This document shows, piece after piece, positions 15,776 through 23,292 of a stretch of DNA of 32,674 bases; positions within the stretch are counted from its first letter, which is position 1; every line of letters starts with the position of its first letter. A program made the position numbers and the translations under genes. A model generated the notes under the pieces. The model was not told the DNA's origin. It was given only the letters and a program-made list of their open reading frames with translations, and made no database searches. This stretch comes from Spirochaetota bacterium (GTDB lineage: Bacteria > Spirochaetota > Spirochaetia > Treponematales > UBA12059): contig JAKPMS010000022.1 of assembly GCA_029548805.1 (NCBI GenBank), positions 1-32,674 of the forward strand, in the 5' to 3' direction.

Positions 15776-17110
15776 TCACTGTCTTCTGCCATGCTTTAAA
15801 TGCTTTTCTTTATACATTCTCTCGTCAGCAAGAGACAGTGCCGCTTCTATGTTATTTTGCTCATCAGGGAAAATGGCATAACCCAAACTTGCCTCACAGG
15901 CTTTTACTACTACGCCCAAATCAAATGGCTCTGAAAAGCAGGATCGGATATGACTGGTCAGCTCGTCAAGGCCATTGGGTTTTCCTATTGGAGCAATTAT
16001 CGCAAACTCGTCTCCGCCCAACCTTGCCACTGTATCGCTGCGCCTTATGGCCCCTTTCAGGCGCTTTGCCGTTTCGGCTAGAAGCCTGTCTCCGGCTTTA
16101 TGGCCGTATTCGTCATTTATACTTTTAAAGGAATCCAAATCCAGCATAAAAATGCATAATCTGCTGGCTTCGCGTAGCACCCTGATAGCTTCAACAGAAA
16201 ACCTGTCCCAGAACAGCATTCTGTTTGGCAAGGCAGTGAGTTGGTCATGAAAAGCAAGCACTTTAAACTGATTTTGCGACTTAATCAGCTTGTATAAGGC
16301 AAAAGCCGAAAAACCGGCAATCGCCATGCCCAAGCCTGATACACTAAAAGCCAGCCAATAAAAGCTTTTCCATCCACCCTTTGGGCTGCTGGACAGGATC
16401 CATACAGCTCCTGGCAGCTTGATATCTATGGATATGGGGTTCTTGTCAAGGTTTTCCCTGGTTCCGAATATAACTTTACTGGACAAACCAATATTGTCAG
16501 GGCCTTCCAGCAGGGCATCCAGGCTTGGGTGGTTTTTGATGCCGGATTTTTCCAATACTTTATCTATGTCTATGGCTACGCTTGCAATACCCCAGAACTG
16601 CGGGCCTTCATTGCCTTCTTTGAATATTCCTATTCTGCTTACTATTCCTGTACCGCCCTGTACAAGGGCCAAAGGGCTTGACAGTACAGGTTCTTTTGAA
16701 GCTTTTGCCAAAAAAATATCTCTTGACTGATCAGGAACTAGGCTTAAATCAACTCCAAGTGCAGCTTTGTTTTGCTCATACGGATAAATAAAACGCATTT
16801 TAGTGTTTTCTAAAATGGCAAAGTTTATTATATGGTCTTCATATTTTAAAAGAGTGGACGCAAACTTGTTAAAATTATCCCGGGTAAGTGTTTCCTGGGT
16901 GCTGGCAAAAGCAACAAGGCCTCTTACAAGATTTATTTTGGAATTGAGTTCCGCCTGAAGCTTTGTGCTTATAACGGAAGTTTCCTGCAGATATTTGCCA
17001 TATTCGTATTGGGCAAGCTTGCCGGCTTGTGCAAAGCCTGCAAAAATAAAAATGGCGTTTATTCCGACAAAGGCAACTGTTGGAAATAATTTTGAATATA
17101 AGGCTTTCAT
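15776..17110 (-). CDS. Membrane-bound diguanylate cyclase with CHASE-like sensor domain
   Basis: 444 aa. The protein has an N-terminal transmembrane helix (about residues 10-30), a periplasmic CHASE-like region (about 40-240, with FAILENTKMRFIYPYEQNK and a WGIASVAIDID strand), a second helix (about 251-274) and a C-terminal GGDEF domain. The catalytic motif GGDEF (365-369) is intact, and the RxxD product-inhibition site (R356 to D359) lies five residues before it. DLDSFKSINDEYGHKAGD also matches. It should make cyclic-di-GMP from GTP, with feedback inhibition, under control of an unknown extracytoplasmic ligand. The start ATG at 17110 has AGGGGA upstream. It is divergent from the receptor gene. 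Confidence 0.92.
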   Translation of the reverse strand: MKALYSKLFPTVAFVGINAIFIFAGFAQAGKLAQYEYGKYLQETSVISTKLQAELNSKINLVRGLVAFASTQETLTRDNFNKFASTLLKYEDHIINFAILENTKMRFIYPYEQNKAALGVDLSLVPDQSRDIFLAKASKEPVLSSPLALVQGGTGIVSRIGIFKEGNEGPQFWGIASVAIDIDKVLEKSGIKNHPSLDALLEGPDNIGLSSKVIFGTRENLDKNPISIDIKLPGAVWILSSSPKGGWKSFYWLAFSVSGLGMAIAGFSAFALYKLIKSQNQFKVLAFHDQLTALPNRMLFWDRFSVEAIRVLREASRLCIFMLDLDSFKSINDEYGHKAGDRLLAETAKRLKGAIRRSDTVARLGGDEFAIIAPIGKPNGLDELTSHIRSCFSEPFDLGVVVKACEASLGYAIFPDEQNNIEAALSLADERMYKEKHLKHGRRQ

Positions 17111-17126
17111 AATCCCCTGTACTTAT

Positions 17127-17155
17127 ATTATAGGCTGGCAAAGCTTTTATGAAAA
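17127..17155 (-). promoter_or_regulatory. Promoter of the diguanylate cyclase gene
   Basis: On the minus strand TTTTCA (17155-17150) and a perfect TATAAT (17132-17127) are 17 bp apart, giving a leader of only about 10 bases before the ATG at 17110, with the AGGGGA ribosome binding site inside it. Confidence 0.5.
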
Positions 17156-17212
17156 GACAAAATGAATTAATACTTGACCCGCCAGCCAATAGGGCTTTAG
17201 GATGGACAGGAT

Positions 17213-19381
17213 ATGAAACGTATCGCCATTTTTGTATTTATGATTATTACCCTTGACGGAGCATTTGCCCAATATATAAATCTGGGAGAAGAAAGGGCTT
17301 ATGTACGCAGGGACTTTGAACAGTCTTGGACAACCATAGCACCAAGAGTGGATGATCCCAAATGGACACTGGTAAAAGAGGACAACAAGGATACAGTTTT
17401 AAAAATGAACCGCCTTGGCTTGCCAGATTTGCCGGTATCCGGAAGCCTGTCTTTCTTAAACAACGCTCCAAAAGATTTTACGGTGGTAATACCGTTTCAG
17501 GCTACTTTGGACCTGGTAAACAGCAGTGATCCGGCTTTGTTTATCAAAGAAATTGGACAGCAATGGGCCGTTTACCTGAACGGAGTACTGGTACGCAACG
17601 AGTTTGTAGCCAAGGGCGAAAGATATATAGAACGCTATCTTAGAAATGTTGTCATTCCAATTGATACGCTGCTTATAAAAAACGGCACAAACATTTTGAC
17701 ATTTAGGCTTAGGGGAGATCCTTACAACGGTCGCTGTGTTCTGGATCATGGCAGTTCCTTGCAATTAGGATCCTATAGAAGTTTAAGTATTAAAAGCAGC
17801 GAGTATCATATATATATTCTAAGCGGTGTTTATATATTCTTTGCTTTATTCCAGTTTATTTTATTTTTGCTTAGAGCAGAGGACAAAAGCAGCCTTTTTT
17901 TTGGCTTGGCTGCCTTATTAATGGGGATTTTTTTGTTCAGCCGCAGTACTTATGCTGCAAGCCTGCTTGGAAATACTTCAATTTCTTTTCATATAGGGTA
18001 TTTTTCGCTGTTTCTTTTTACGCCGGCACTGCTTGTATTTCTTGAAGCTGTTTTAACTAGCAGAATTAGCCTTTGGCCTGGTATTAATGCCATAGTAGCA
18101 ATTATTTTTGTTGTGCTTGGCCTTATATTCAAGCTGCAGGCGGTTGTAAATGTTTGGTATCTGGTAGCCTTAAGCAATGTGCTGTATGCTTTTGTTTTTG
18201 TGCTTAGGAAAAGCCTGGTATCTGAATACCAAAGCATCAAATCGGGGCAAATTGAAGAAAACCAGGATTCCGGCCAGACTGTGCCAAAAGACAAGGACAA
18301 GTGGTTTTTAAAACTGATTTTAAGCCCGCCGGGCCGTACCTTTTTAATATCTGTTTTTTTTGCCATAGCCATAGTGATGGACATCTATTTTGGATGGGCT
18401 TATGGAAAAAAGTCGGACTCTCTTACTCCTTTTTTCTTTTTTATTTTTGTTTCTTTGCTTGCAACCATACCTGCAGAACGTTTTTCCGTAATGCGGGCCA
18501 GGGTAGACAGAATAAATCTGGGTTTGGAAGCGGAAGTGGAAGCAAGAACTGCCAGGCTTGCCAATGCGGCTAATGAACTGCTTGAACTAAACAGGGAATT
18601 GTCAAAATCTACCGAACACCTGGGAGAAATTATCAAGGAGTCTGAGCGGGACCTGAGAACTGCTGCCACAGTACAAAAAGGATTTTATTCTGTTGTGCCA
18701 CCCAGTAATCCCGAATGGGATGTTGCATACATATTTGAGCCTTTGGCAGGGGTATCTGCTGATTTCTTCGACTTTTATTCAAATGATGGCAGGCTGGCGG
18801 GTATTTCCATAGGAACAGTTTCCGGAGCAGGTATAGCCAGCGGCCTTCTTACTGTTCTTGTGCGCAACATCATGGCTCACGGTATACAGGACAGCTGGAC
18901 GATGCCAGTGAACAAAGCCATGGACGGTATCAGCCATCTGTTAAGCAGGGAGTTGTCCGGTTCAGGCAGCACTGTAAGTTGCATAAACTTCATGTTATCA
19001 GGAAAAAAACAAAATTTTGTAAATTCTTCATACTCACCAGTATTGCTCAAAAAAAGAGACAGCAAAAAAATTGAAGTGTTTGGCGATTTTAAGTACGACA
19101 AAAGCCGTCCGTTTTTGGGGCAGGAAGGATACAGGGCAGAGTCTGTAAACCTGGAACTGGCTTCCGGAGATGCTGTATTTCTTTATTCTGCCGGTATGCT
19201 CAACGTATCAGGCATAAGCGGAAACGCTTTTGTTCCTTCTATGCTTATGGATTCTTTTTCCAACGCAGACTCCAGTTCCGCAGATTCTCTGCTGGCATCG
19301 GTAATACTGGATTACAAGAACAGTGTGCCGCAGGTTGACAGAAAAACTGACATAACAGCCATTATGCTTTTAAAGCGTTAA
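17213..19381 (+). CDS. 7TM receptor with a degenerate SpoIIE/PP2C domain (probable pseudophosphatase)
   Basis: 722 aa. A signal peptide (about 1-20, ending GAFAQ) precedes a periplasmic beta-rich domain (about 25-185) and a block of membrane helices (about 200-415) like the 7TM-DISM receptors. A helical linker (about 425-480) and a C-terminal SpoIIE-type phosphatase fold (about 485-722) follow. In that fold the first metal Asp (D517 in SADFFDF) and the last (D713 in TDIT) remain. The Asp of the usual GDVSGHG motif is Thr535 (IGTVSGAG), and the Asp of the usual LYSD/LYTDG motif is Ala660 (LYSAGM). Catalysis is therefore doubtful. The start ATG at 17213 is next to GGACAGG. The following gene starts 4 bp after the stop. 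Confidence 0.85.
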   Translation: MKRIAIFVFMIITLDGAFAQYINLGEERAYVRRDFEQSWTTIAPRVDDPKWTLVKEDNKDTVLKMNRLGLPDLPVSGSLSFLNNAPKDFTVVIPFQATLDLVNSSDPALFIKEIGQQWAVYLNGVLVRNEFVAKGERYIERYLRNVVIPIDTLLIKNGTNILTFRLRGDPYNGRCVLDHGSSLQLGSYRSLSIKSSEYHIYILSGVYIFFALFQFILFLLRAEDKSSLFFGLAALLMGIFLFSRSTYAASLLGNTSISFHIGYFSLFLFTPALLVFLEAVLTSRISLWPGINAIVAIIFVVLGLIFKLQAVVNVWYLVALSNVLYAFVFVLRKSLVSEYQSIKSGQIEENQDSGQTVPKDKDKWFLKLILSPPGRTFLISVFFAIAIVMDIYFGWAYGKKSDSLTPFFFFIFVSLLATIPAERFSVMRARVDRINLGLEAEVEARTARLANAANELLELNRELSKSTEHLGEIIKESERDLRTAATVQKGFYSVVPPSNPEWDVAYIFEPLAGVSADFFDFYSNDGRLAGISIGTVSGAGIASGLLTVLVRNIMAHGIQDSWTMPVNKAMDGISHLLSRELSGSGSTVSCINFMLSGKKQNFVNSSYSPVLLKKRDSKKIEVFGDFKYDKSRPFLGQEGYRAESVNLELASGDAVFLYSAGMLNVSGISGNAFVPSMLMDSFSNADSSSADSLLASVILDYKNSVPQVDRKTDITAIMLLKR

Positions 19382-19385
19382 AAGC

Positions 19386-20135
19386 ATGCATAATTTGGAT
19401 GGCTCTTCAGAAACGGAACTATCTGTACTTGCAGCAGAAAACCCATGTATAGGTTTATATTCGGAAAAGGGGCTCCATTCTTCATTAAAGGCTGTTTATG
19501 CCCAAGCTCCCGGTGCAAGGATAGAAGTAAAAGTGGAGGCCAGAATTGTAGATGTATTGCTTCCGGAAGAAATTATAGAAATACAGACCCGCAATTTGGC
19601 TTCGATAAGTGAAAAACTTCTGGAGCTCGCATGCATAATGCCTGTAAGAGTGGTTCATCCTATCATTACAGAAACCATGATAGAACATTTAAACCCTGGT
19701 AACGGTACTGTCAGGCAGGGTAAACGAGCCAAAACAAGGCGCGATTTCTTTAGCCTTTTTGACGAACTGGTTTATGCTCCGCTGATAATTGCTTCTCCCA
19801 ATATACGTTTTGAGGTATTGCTTGTAAGCGTAAGGGAAATGCGAATTGCGGACGGAAAGGGTTCCTGGAAACGCAAGGGCGAAAGAACCCTGACCAGGGA
19901 GCTTGAGGAAATCCTGTCAGTAAAAAAACTTGAAAAAAAGGAAGACTGGCTTGAGCTTCTACCCGATGCAGGCAGGGGACTTTATGATTCAGTAAGCCTG
20001 GGTACCGCCTTGGGGATAAATACCGCAAGGGCAAGGAAAGTACTGTATTCATTCTGCCGGGCAGGGCTTTTGTGCCAAGCCGGTATGGAGGGCCACAAAA
20101 AATTGTACACATTAGCTAGTTCCTGGAACCTTTGA
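19386..20135 (+). CDS. Protein with PD-(D/E)XK-like core and winged-helix-like tail, function unknown
   Basis: 249 aa cytosolic protein. Residues about 25-93 resemble a PD-(D/E)XK nuclease-like family: GLHSSLKAVYAQAP, then E47, D56 in RIVDVLLP, E65-I-Q67 in IIEIQTRN, and KLLELACIMPVRVVHPI. Q67 takes the place of the usual lysine. Residues about 195-245 could form a winged helix (LGTALGINTARARKVLYSFC, HKKLYTLA). Nuclease or DNA-binding activity is inference only. It starts 4 bp after the receptor gene without a clear ribosome binding site, so coupling is likely. Its last six codons, SSWNL and the TGA stop, lie within the left arm of repeat element A. Confidence 0.7.
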   Translation: MHNLDGSSETELSVLAAENPCIGLYSEKGLHSSLKAVYAQAPGARIEVKVEARIVDVLLPEEIIEIQTRNLASISEKLLELACIMPVRVVHPIITETMIEHLNPGNGTVRQGKRAKTRRDFFSLFDELVYAPLIIASPNIRFEVLLVSVREMRIADGKGSWKRKGERTLTRELEEILSVKKLEKKEDWLELLPDAGRGLYDSVSLGTALGINTARARKVLYSFCRAGLLCQAGMEGHKKLYTLASSWNL

Positions 20136-20240
20136 GACAATTGTTTTTTGTACTGCATATAGTATGAACAGAATGGCTATATACTCTATATGGTATCGTT
20201 TTTGGCAAAACAGACTTTTTCTCAAAGGTTCCAGGAACTA
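20117..20240. repeat. Inverted-repeat element A (124 bp)
   Basis: Arms 20117-20137 and 20220-20240 are perfect 21 bp inverted repeats, beginning TAGTTCC and ending GGAACTA. The 82-base interior carries an internal hairpin (CATATAG 20156-20162 with CTATATG 20186-20192) and a core TATATGGTA, GTTTTTG, AAAAC, GACTTTT (20187-20219). The core matches element B at 28 of 33 positions. The left arm includes the end and stop codon of the upstream gene. It could be a structured RNA, a terminator-like fold or a small non-autonomous mobile element. Terminal TA at each end would suit a TA target duplication. Confidence 0.85.
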
Positions 20241-20280
20241 AATACACATTACCCAAGGACTTATAGCTGCAGCATTTTTG

Positions 20281-20405
20281 TAGTTCCCCAAATCTTGATG
20301 TAAACTGCTATTGCTACTATATGTTGTATGATACCATTCAAGCCTATACGATATATGGTAGTGTTTTTGTAAAAACTGACTTTTACATCAAGATTTGGGG
20401 AACTA
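20281..20405. repeat. Inverted-repeat element B (125 bp)
   Basis: Arms 20281-20304 and 20382-20405 are perfect 24 bp inverted repeats, again TAGTTCC to GGAACTA. The interior shares TACT..GTATGA (20315-20331, 13 of 17 positions) and the core 20352-20384 with element A, in the same orientation. The arms differ from those of A at 8 of the 21 aligned positions, and every difference is compensated in the opposite arm. The right arm supplies the TAG stop of the convergent aminotransferase gene. The 40 bp between A and B show no further structure. Confidence 0.85.
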
Positions 20406-21521
20406 GATAAGCCATGCTTCCAGGGCTGCCAAAGCTTCCGGCAAATTGACTCTTCCGTAGCCAAGCCTGAAATGGGCAGTATCATACCCGTACAGGCTGC
20501 CAGGCAGTATAAGTACCCCAGCTTCTGCCACCAGCTTTTCAGCTAGCGCTTCGGCATTTCCTTTCTTTGTCAGCCTGGGAAAGGCAATGGAGCCTCCTTC
20601 CGGGGCAATCCATTCTGCAAAATCAGGCCAGTTTGCAAAAAAGTCTTTTATTAGTACCAGGTTTTTCTTTACGAGGCTTTTATTTTTGTCAGCAAGCTTT
20701 TCCAAGTTTTTTATTGCTATTTCTGCCAGGAACTCGCTGGGCGCTGATGAACAAATGGAGTTGTAGTCTTTTACCACAGCTATTTTGTCCAGCAAATCCC
20801 CTCTGCGGCTAGCTAGCCAGCCTATGCGCAGGCCGGCAAGACCGGAATGCTTGCTTAGCACATCCAGAGCAATGCCGTTTTCATATACTTCGCTTACAGA
20901 AGGCAGGCGTTTTGCATGGTGTTCCAGTCTTCTGTACACTTCATCAACAAGCAATATTGCCCCGCTTTTACGGGCATAATCTACAACAGCCAAAAATTCT
21001 TCCTCTGTAAGCATGGCTCCTGTTGGATTATGCGGGATATTCAATACAATCAGCTTGGCAGGGCCTAGTTTTTCAAGTTCAAAAGGGTCCAGAACCCACT
21101 TTTTTTCTCCATTGGCCAGTTCTGCAATACGAAATTCCCATGGAATGACTTTGCAGCCCAAAGCCTGTGGTATTTCTGACAGGGATTGGTAGCATGGCTG
21201 GTTGACTATTACCCTGTCGCCTTTTTCCAGCAAGGCAAGGTACAGGTTCAGTATAGCTTCCTGGGCCCCCGAATGGACAAAAATATCATCTGCTCCTAGC
21301 CCAAGATAATGGGCAGCTATAGCTGTACGCAAAGTTGGGGCACCCCTTGTTTCTGTATAGCCAAGCCAATGGTCCATAATGCGTTCTGCGGCGCCAGCTT
21401 CCATGGCAAGGAGTTCCTTGATGGCTACTGATTCGCAATCGGAACTGCATAACAGATAGGGAGCATTGAATTCGTGTTTTGCAAAAAAGCGCTCCAGGGC
21501 AAAGGGTTTAAAAAAGCTCAT
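20403..21521 (-). CDS. PLP-dependent aminotransferase, class I/II
   Basis: 372 aa fold-type I enzyme. PLP-site residues are visible: N165 in NIPHNPTG, D193 and Y196 in VDEVYRRL, the Schiff-base lysine K224 in LSKHSGLAG, and R232 in GLRIGW. It is cytosolic, without a signal peptide. The substrate is not identifiable from sequence; the family covers amino-acid transaminases and C-S lyases. The start ATG at 21521 has GGAGG (21531-21527) 5 bases upstream. Its TAG stop (20405-20403) is formed by the end of repeat element B. It is divergent from the MATE gene. Confidence 0.9.
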   Translation of the reverse strand: MSFFKPFALERFFAKHEFNAPYLLCSSDCESVAIKELLAMEAGAAERIMDHWLGYTETRGAPTLRTAIAAHYLGLGADDIFVHSGAQEAILNLYLALLEKGDRVIVNQPCYQSLSEIPQALGCKVIPWEFRIAELANGEKKWVLDPFELEKLGPAKLIVLNIPHNPTGAMLTEEEFLAVVDYARKSGAILLVDEVYRRLEHHAKRLPSVSEVYENGIALDVLSKHSGLAGLRIGWLASRRGDLLDKIAVVKDYNSICSSAPSEFLAEIAIKNLEKLADKNKSLVKKNLVLIKDFFANWPDFAEWIAPEGGSIAFPRLTKKGNAEALAEKLVAEAGVLILPGSLYGYDTAHFRLGYGRVNLPEALAALEAWLI

Positions 21522-21544
21522 AAAACCTCCATAAAAATTGCTGT

Positions 21545-21712
21545 TAGTTTCCCGAAGCTTGGTGGTTTTTTAAACCATGACTATAAAGCAATTACATGGA
21601 AATAGCAGTAAAAATTTTCCAAATAACAGCGCAAATATGACGTTATGCGACTTATGTGCTCTTTTATTATTTATATAACAATAATTTGGAGCCAACAAGC
21701 TTCCGGGAACTA
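21545..21712. repeat. Degenerate TAGTTCC inverted-repeat pair C (168 bp)
   Basis: The left arm 21545-21565 (starting TAGTTTCCCGAAGCTTGG) and the right arm 21691-21712 (ending AAGCTTCCGGGAACTA) are imperfect inverted repeats that fit the family consensus, with small indels. The right arm and the 11 bases after it (AAATACCCATT) match the right edge of element A (AAATACACATT). The interior lacks the TATATGGTA core; it has a hairpin TGGTTT/AAACCA at 21563-21577. It fills most of the gap between the divergent aminotransferase and MATE genes, so it must sit among their promoters. Confidence 0.6.
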
Positions 21713-21757
21713 AATACCCATTGCAAAACAAGCTTATTTTCCAATATACACTTGAAT

Positions 21758-23155
21758 ATGTTCAAAACTATCGCAAAAAGAAACCCTTTTGGGCCTCTGT
21801 CGTTTTATCGCGAGTTATTAGTAATAGCTGTGCCGGTCATGTTGCAGCAAGCCATACAGAGCCTTGTATCGCTTATAGACAATTTTATGGTTGCCGGTCT
21901 TGGAGATGCCAGCATGGCGGCAGTCAATGTGGCAAATCAGGTGAACTTTGTGTACCTGGTTATTATGATAAGCCTGTCCGGGGCGGGCGGCATATACATG
22001 TCACAGTTTAGAGGAGCCAAGGATGAAGACGGTATGCAGCAGGCTTACCGTTTTAAAGCCCTTACTACCATGGGCATGTCTGCCCTGTATTTTGCGCTTT
22101 GCCAAAGCATGCCTGAAGCACTTATAGCCATGATGACCCATGGAAATGCGGCCCAGGCCGAAATAGTTGCTGGCGGCGCTCAATATCTCAAAATTGTATC
22201 ATGGCTGTTTATACCTATGGGGCTGTCCCAGTCCATAGGCACAGCCTTCAGGGAAATAGGCAAACCCGGAGTGCCGCTTGCCATATCTGTAGCCGCAACC
22301 CTAGTAAACACTTTTTTTAACTGGATACTCATATACGGAAACTTTGGCGCTCCCAGGCTAGAAATTGCCGGGGCAGCCATTGCCACCGATATTGCCAGGG
22401 CTGTGGAGGTCGTTTGCTTCATTATCTATGCCAGGGCTGCCAAAGCGCCCTTCTTTGTTCCACTGACCAGGCTGTTTAAAGTAAAGTGGCGGCTTTTTAA
22501 GGAAATACTTGGCAAATCCAGCCTTATGCTGCTGTCGGAAACAAGCTGGGTCATTTCAGAAACAGTCACCACCGCTCTGTATAACGGAAGAGGCGGAGCA
22601 GAGGTTGTGGCTGGCATGTCTGCCGGCTGGGCAGTAGCCAATATATTTTTTCTAGTGTTTACCGGGATACATGTTTCCACTGGGGTAGTGGTAGGGGGCC
22701 TTTTGGGGGCTAATAAATTGCCGGAAGCCAGGGTAAAAGCCCGCTGGGTTATAAGCGGCTCTGTTGTTGGCGGTACTGCAGTTGCGCTGCTTCAGTCATT
22801 AAGCATTCTGGCTGTACCCGTTGTTTTCATGAACCTGAGCTTAGACGCCATAAAGGTTACAGGCGGCCTTCTGCTGGTGATATCAGCCTATCTGCCTTTA
22901 TGGAGCCTTCTTAATGCACAATTTGCGGTATCCCGCTCTGGCGGAGATACCCTGATGGGTGTGGTGGTGGATGTAGGAGTTACCTATTTCTTGTTCATAC
23001 CCGGAGCTTTTGCCTTGGCTATACTTACTCCTATAGGGCCTGTTGCTATGTACGGCATAATCAAGCTGACCGACTTTATAAAATGGTATGTGGCACAGCG
23101 CTGGCTAAAAAAAGAGCGCTGGCTTAAAAACCTGGCGCAGCCCAAAGTACTGTAG
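21758..23155 (+). CDS. MATE family efflux transporter
   Basis: 465 aa inner-membrane protein with about 12 hydrophobic helices in two similar halves. MATE-typical stretches include FYRELLVIAVPVMLQQAIQS, SLIDNFMVAGLGDASMAAVN and, in the middle, ISETVTTALYNGRGGAEVVA. Such proteins export cationic drugs or metabolites using Na+ or H+ gradients; the substrate is unknown. The ATG at 21758 is preferred because it begins a basic segment just before the first helix. The frame is open upstream to 21656, but that part runs through the right arm of repeat C and has no homology. No clear ribosome binding site is seen. No terminator hairpin was identified after the stop. Confidence 0.9.
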   Translation: MFKTIAKRNPFGPLSFYRELLVIAVPVMLQQAIQSLVSLIDNFMVAGLGDASMAAVNVANQVNFVYLVIMISLSGAGGIYMSQFRGAKDEDGMQQAYRFKALTTMGMSALYFALCQSMPEALIAMMTHGNAAQAEIVAGGAQYLKIVSWLFIPMGLSQSIGTAFREIGKPGVPLAISVAATLVNTFFNWILIYGNFGAPRLEIAGAAIATDIARAVEVVCFIIYARAAKAPFFVPLTRLFKVKWRLFKEILGKSSLMLLSETSWVISETVTTALYNGRGGAEVVAGMSAGWAVANIFFLVFTGIHVSTGVVVGGLLGANKLPEARVKARWVISGSVVGGTAVALLQSLSILAVPVVFMNLSLDAIKVTGGLLLVISAYLPLWSLLNAQFAVSRSGGDTLMGVVVDVGVTYFLFIPGAFALAILTPIGPVAMYGIIKLTDFIKWYVAQRWLKKERWLKNLAQPKVL

Positions 23156-23257
23156 CTGCAAAGAAGCAAAAATCAGAAATAAAGCGCCAGTTTTACACCT
23201 GCGTGCAAGCTGTCTTTTATTTTTGTATTGTTTTTTATATTGCCCGGCAAAAAGCTA

Positions 23258-23286
23258 TTGACAGTATTTTGGCTTTAATACATACT
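23258..23286 (+). promoter_or_regulatory. Promoter of the S10-spc ribosomal operon
   Basis: A perfect TTGACA at 23258-23263 and CATACT at 23281-23286 (4 of 6 matches to TATAAT) are 17 bp apart. It lies 169 bases upstream of rpsJ in an AT-rich stretch, directly before a GC-rich leader. Confidence 0.55.
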
Positions 23287-23292
23287 CCTCGA

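Noticed and set aside
19415-19421. GGAACTA within the PD-(D/E)XK-like gene as another repeat arm
   Set aside because: Only the 7-base end matches; the adjacent sequence does not fit the consensus, and it is inside coding sequence.
20117-20405. Integron attC sites (variable arms, conserved structure, after stop codons)
   Set aside because: attC ends read RYYYAAC on the left and GTTRRRY on the right. Here the ends are the reverse (GTTCC left, GGAAC right), the arms are perfect rather than bulged, and no integrase or cassette-like ORFs are present.
20117-20405. Retron msr/msd or CRISPR array
   Set aside because: No reverse transcriptase or cas gene is in the window, there are only two repeat units, and the repeats are inverted arms rather than direct repeats with spacers.
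20117-20405. Plain bidirectional terminators of the two convergent genes
   Set aside because: The arms are far apart (about 80 bases of loop), the stems are not followed by a T run in either direction, and both copies have the same orientation. They may still influence 3' ends.
21656-21757. Longer N-terminus for the MATE transporter
   Set aside because: The extra 34 codons run through the right arm of repeat C, lack homology, and precede the normal start of the first helix.
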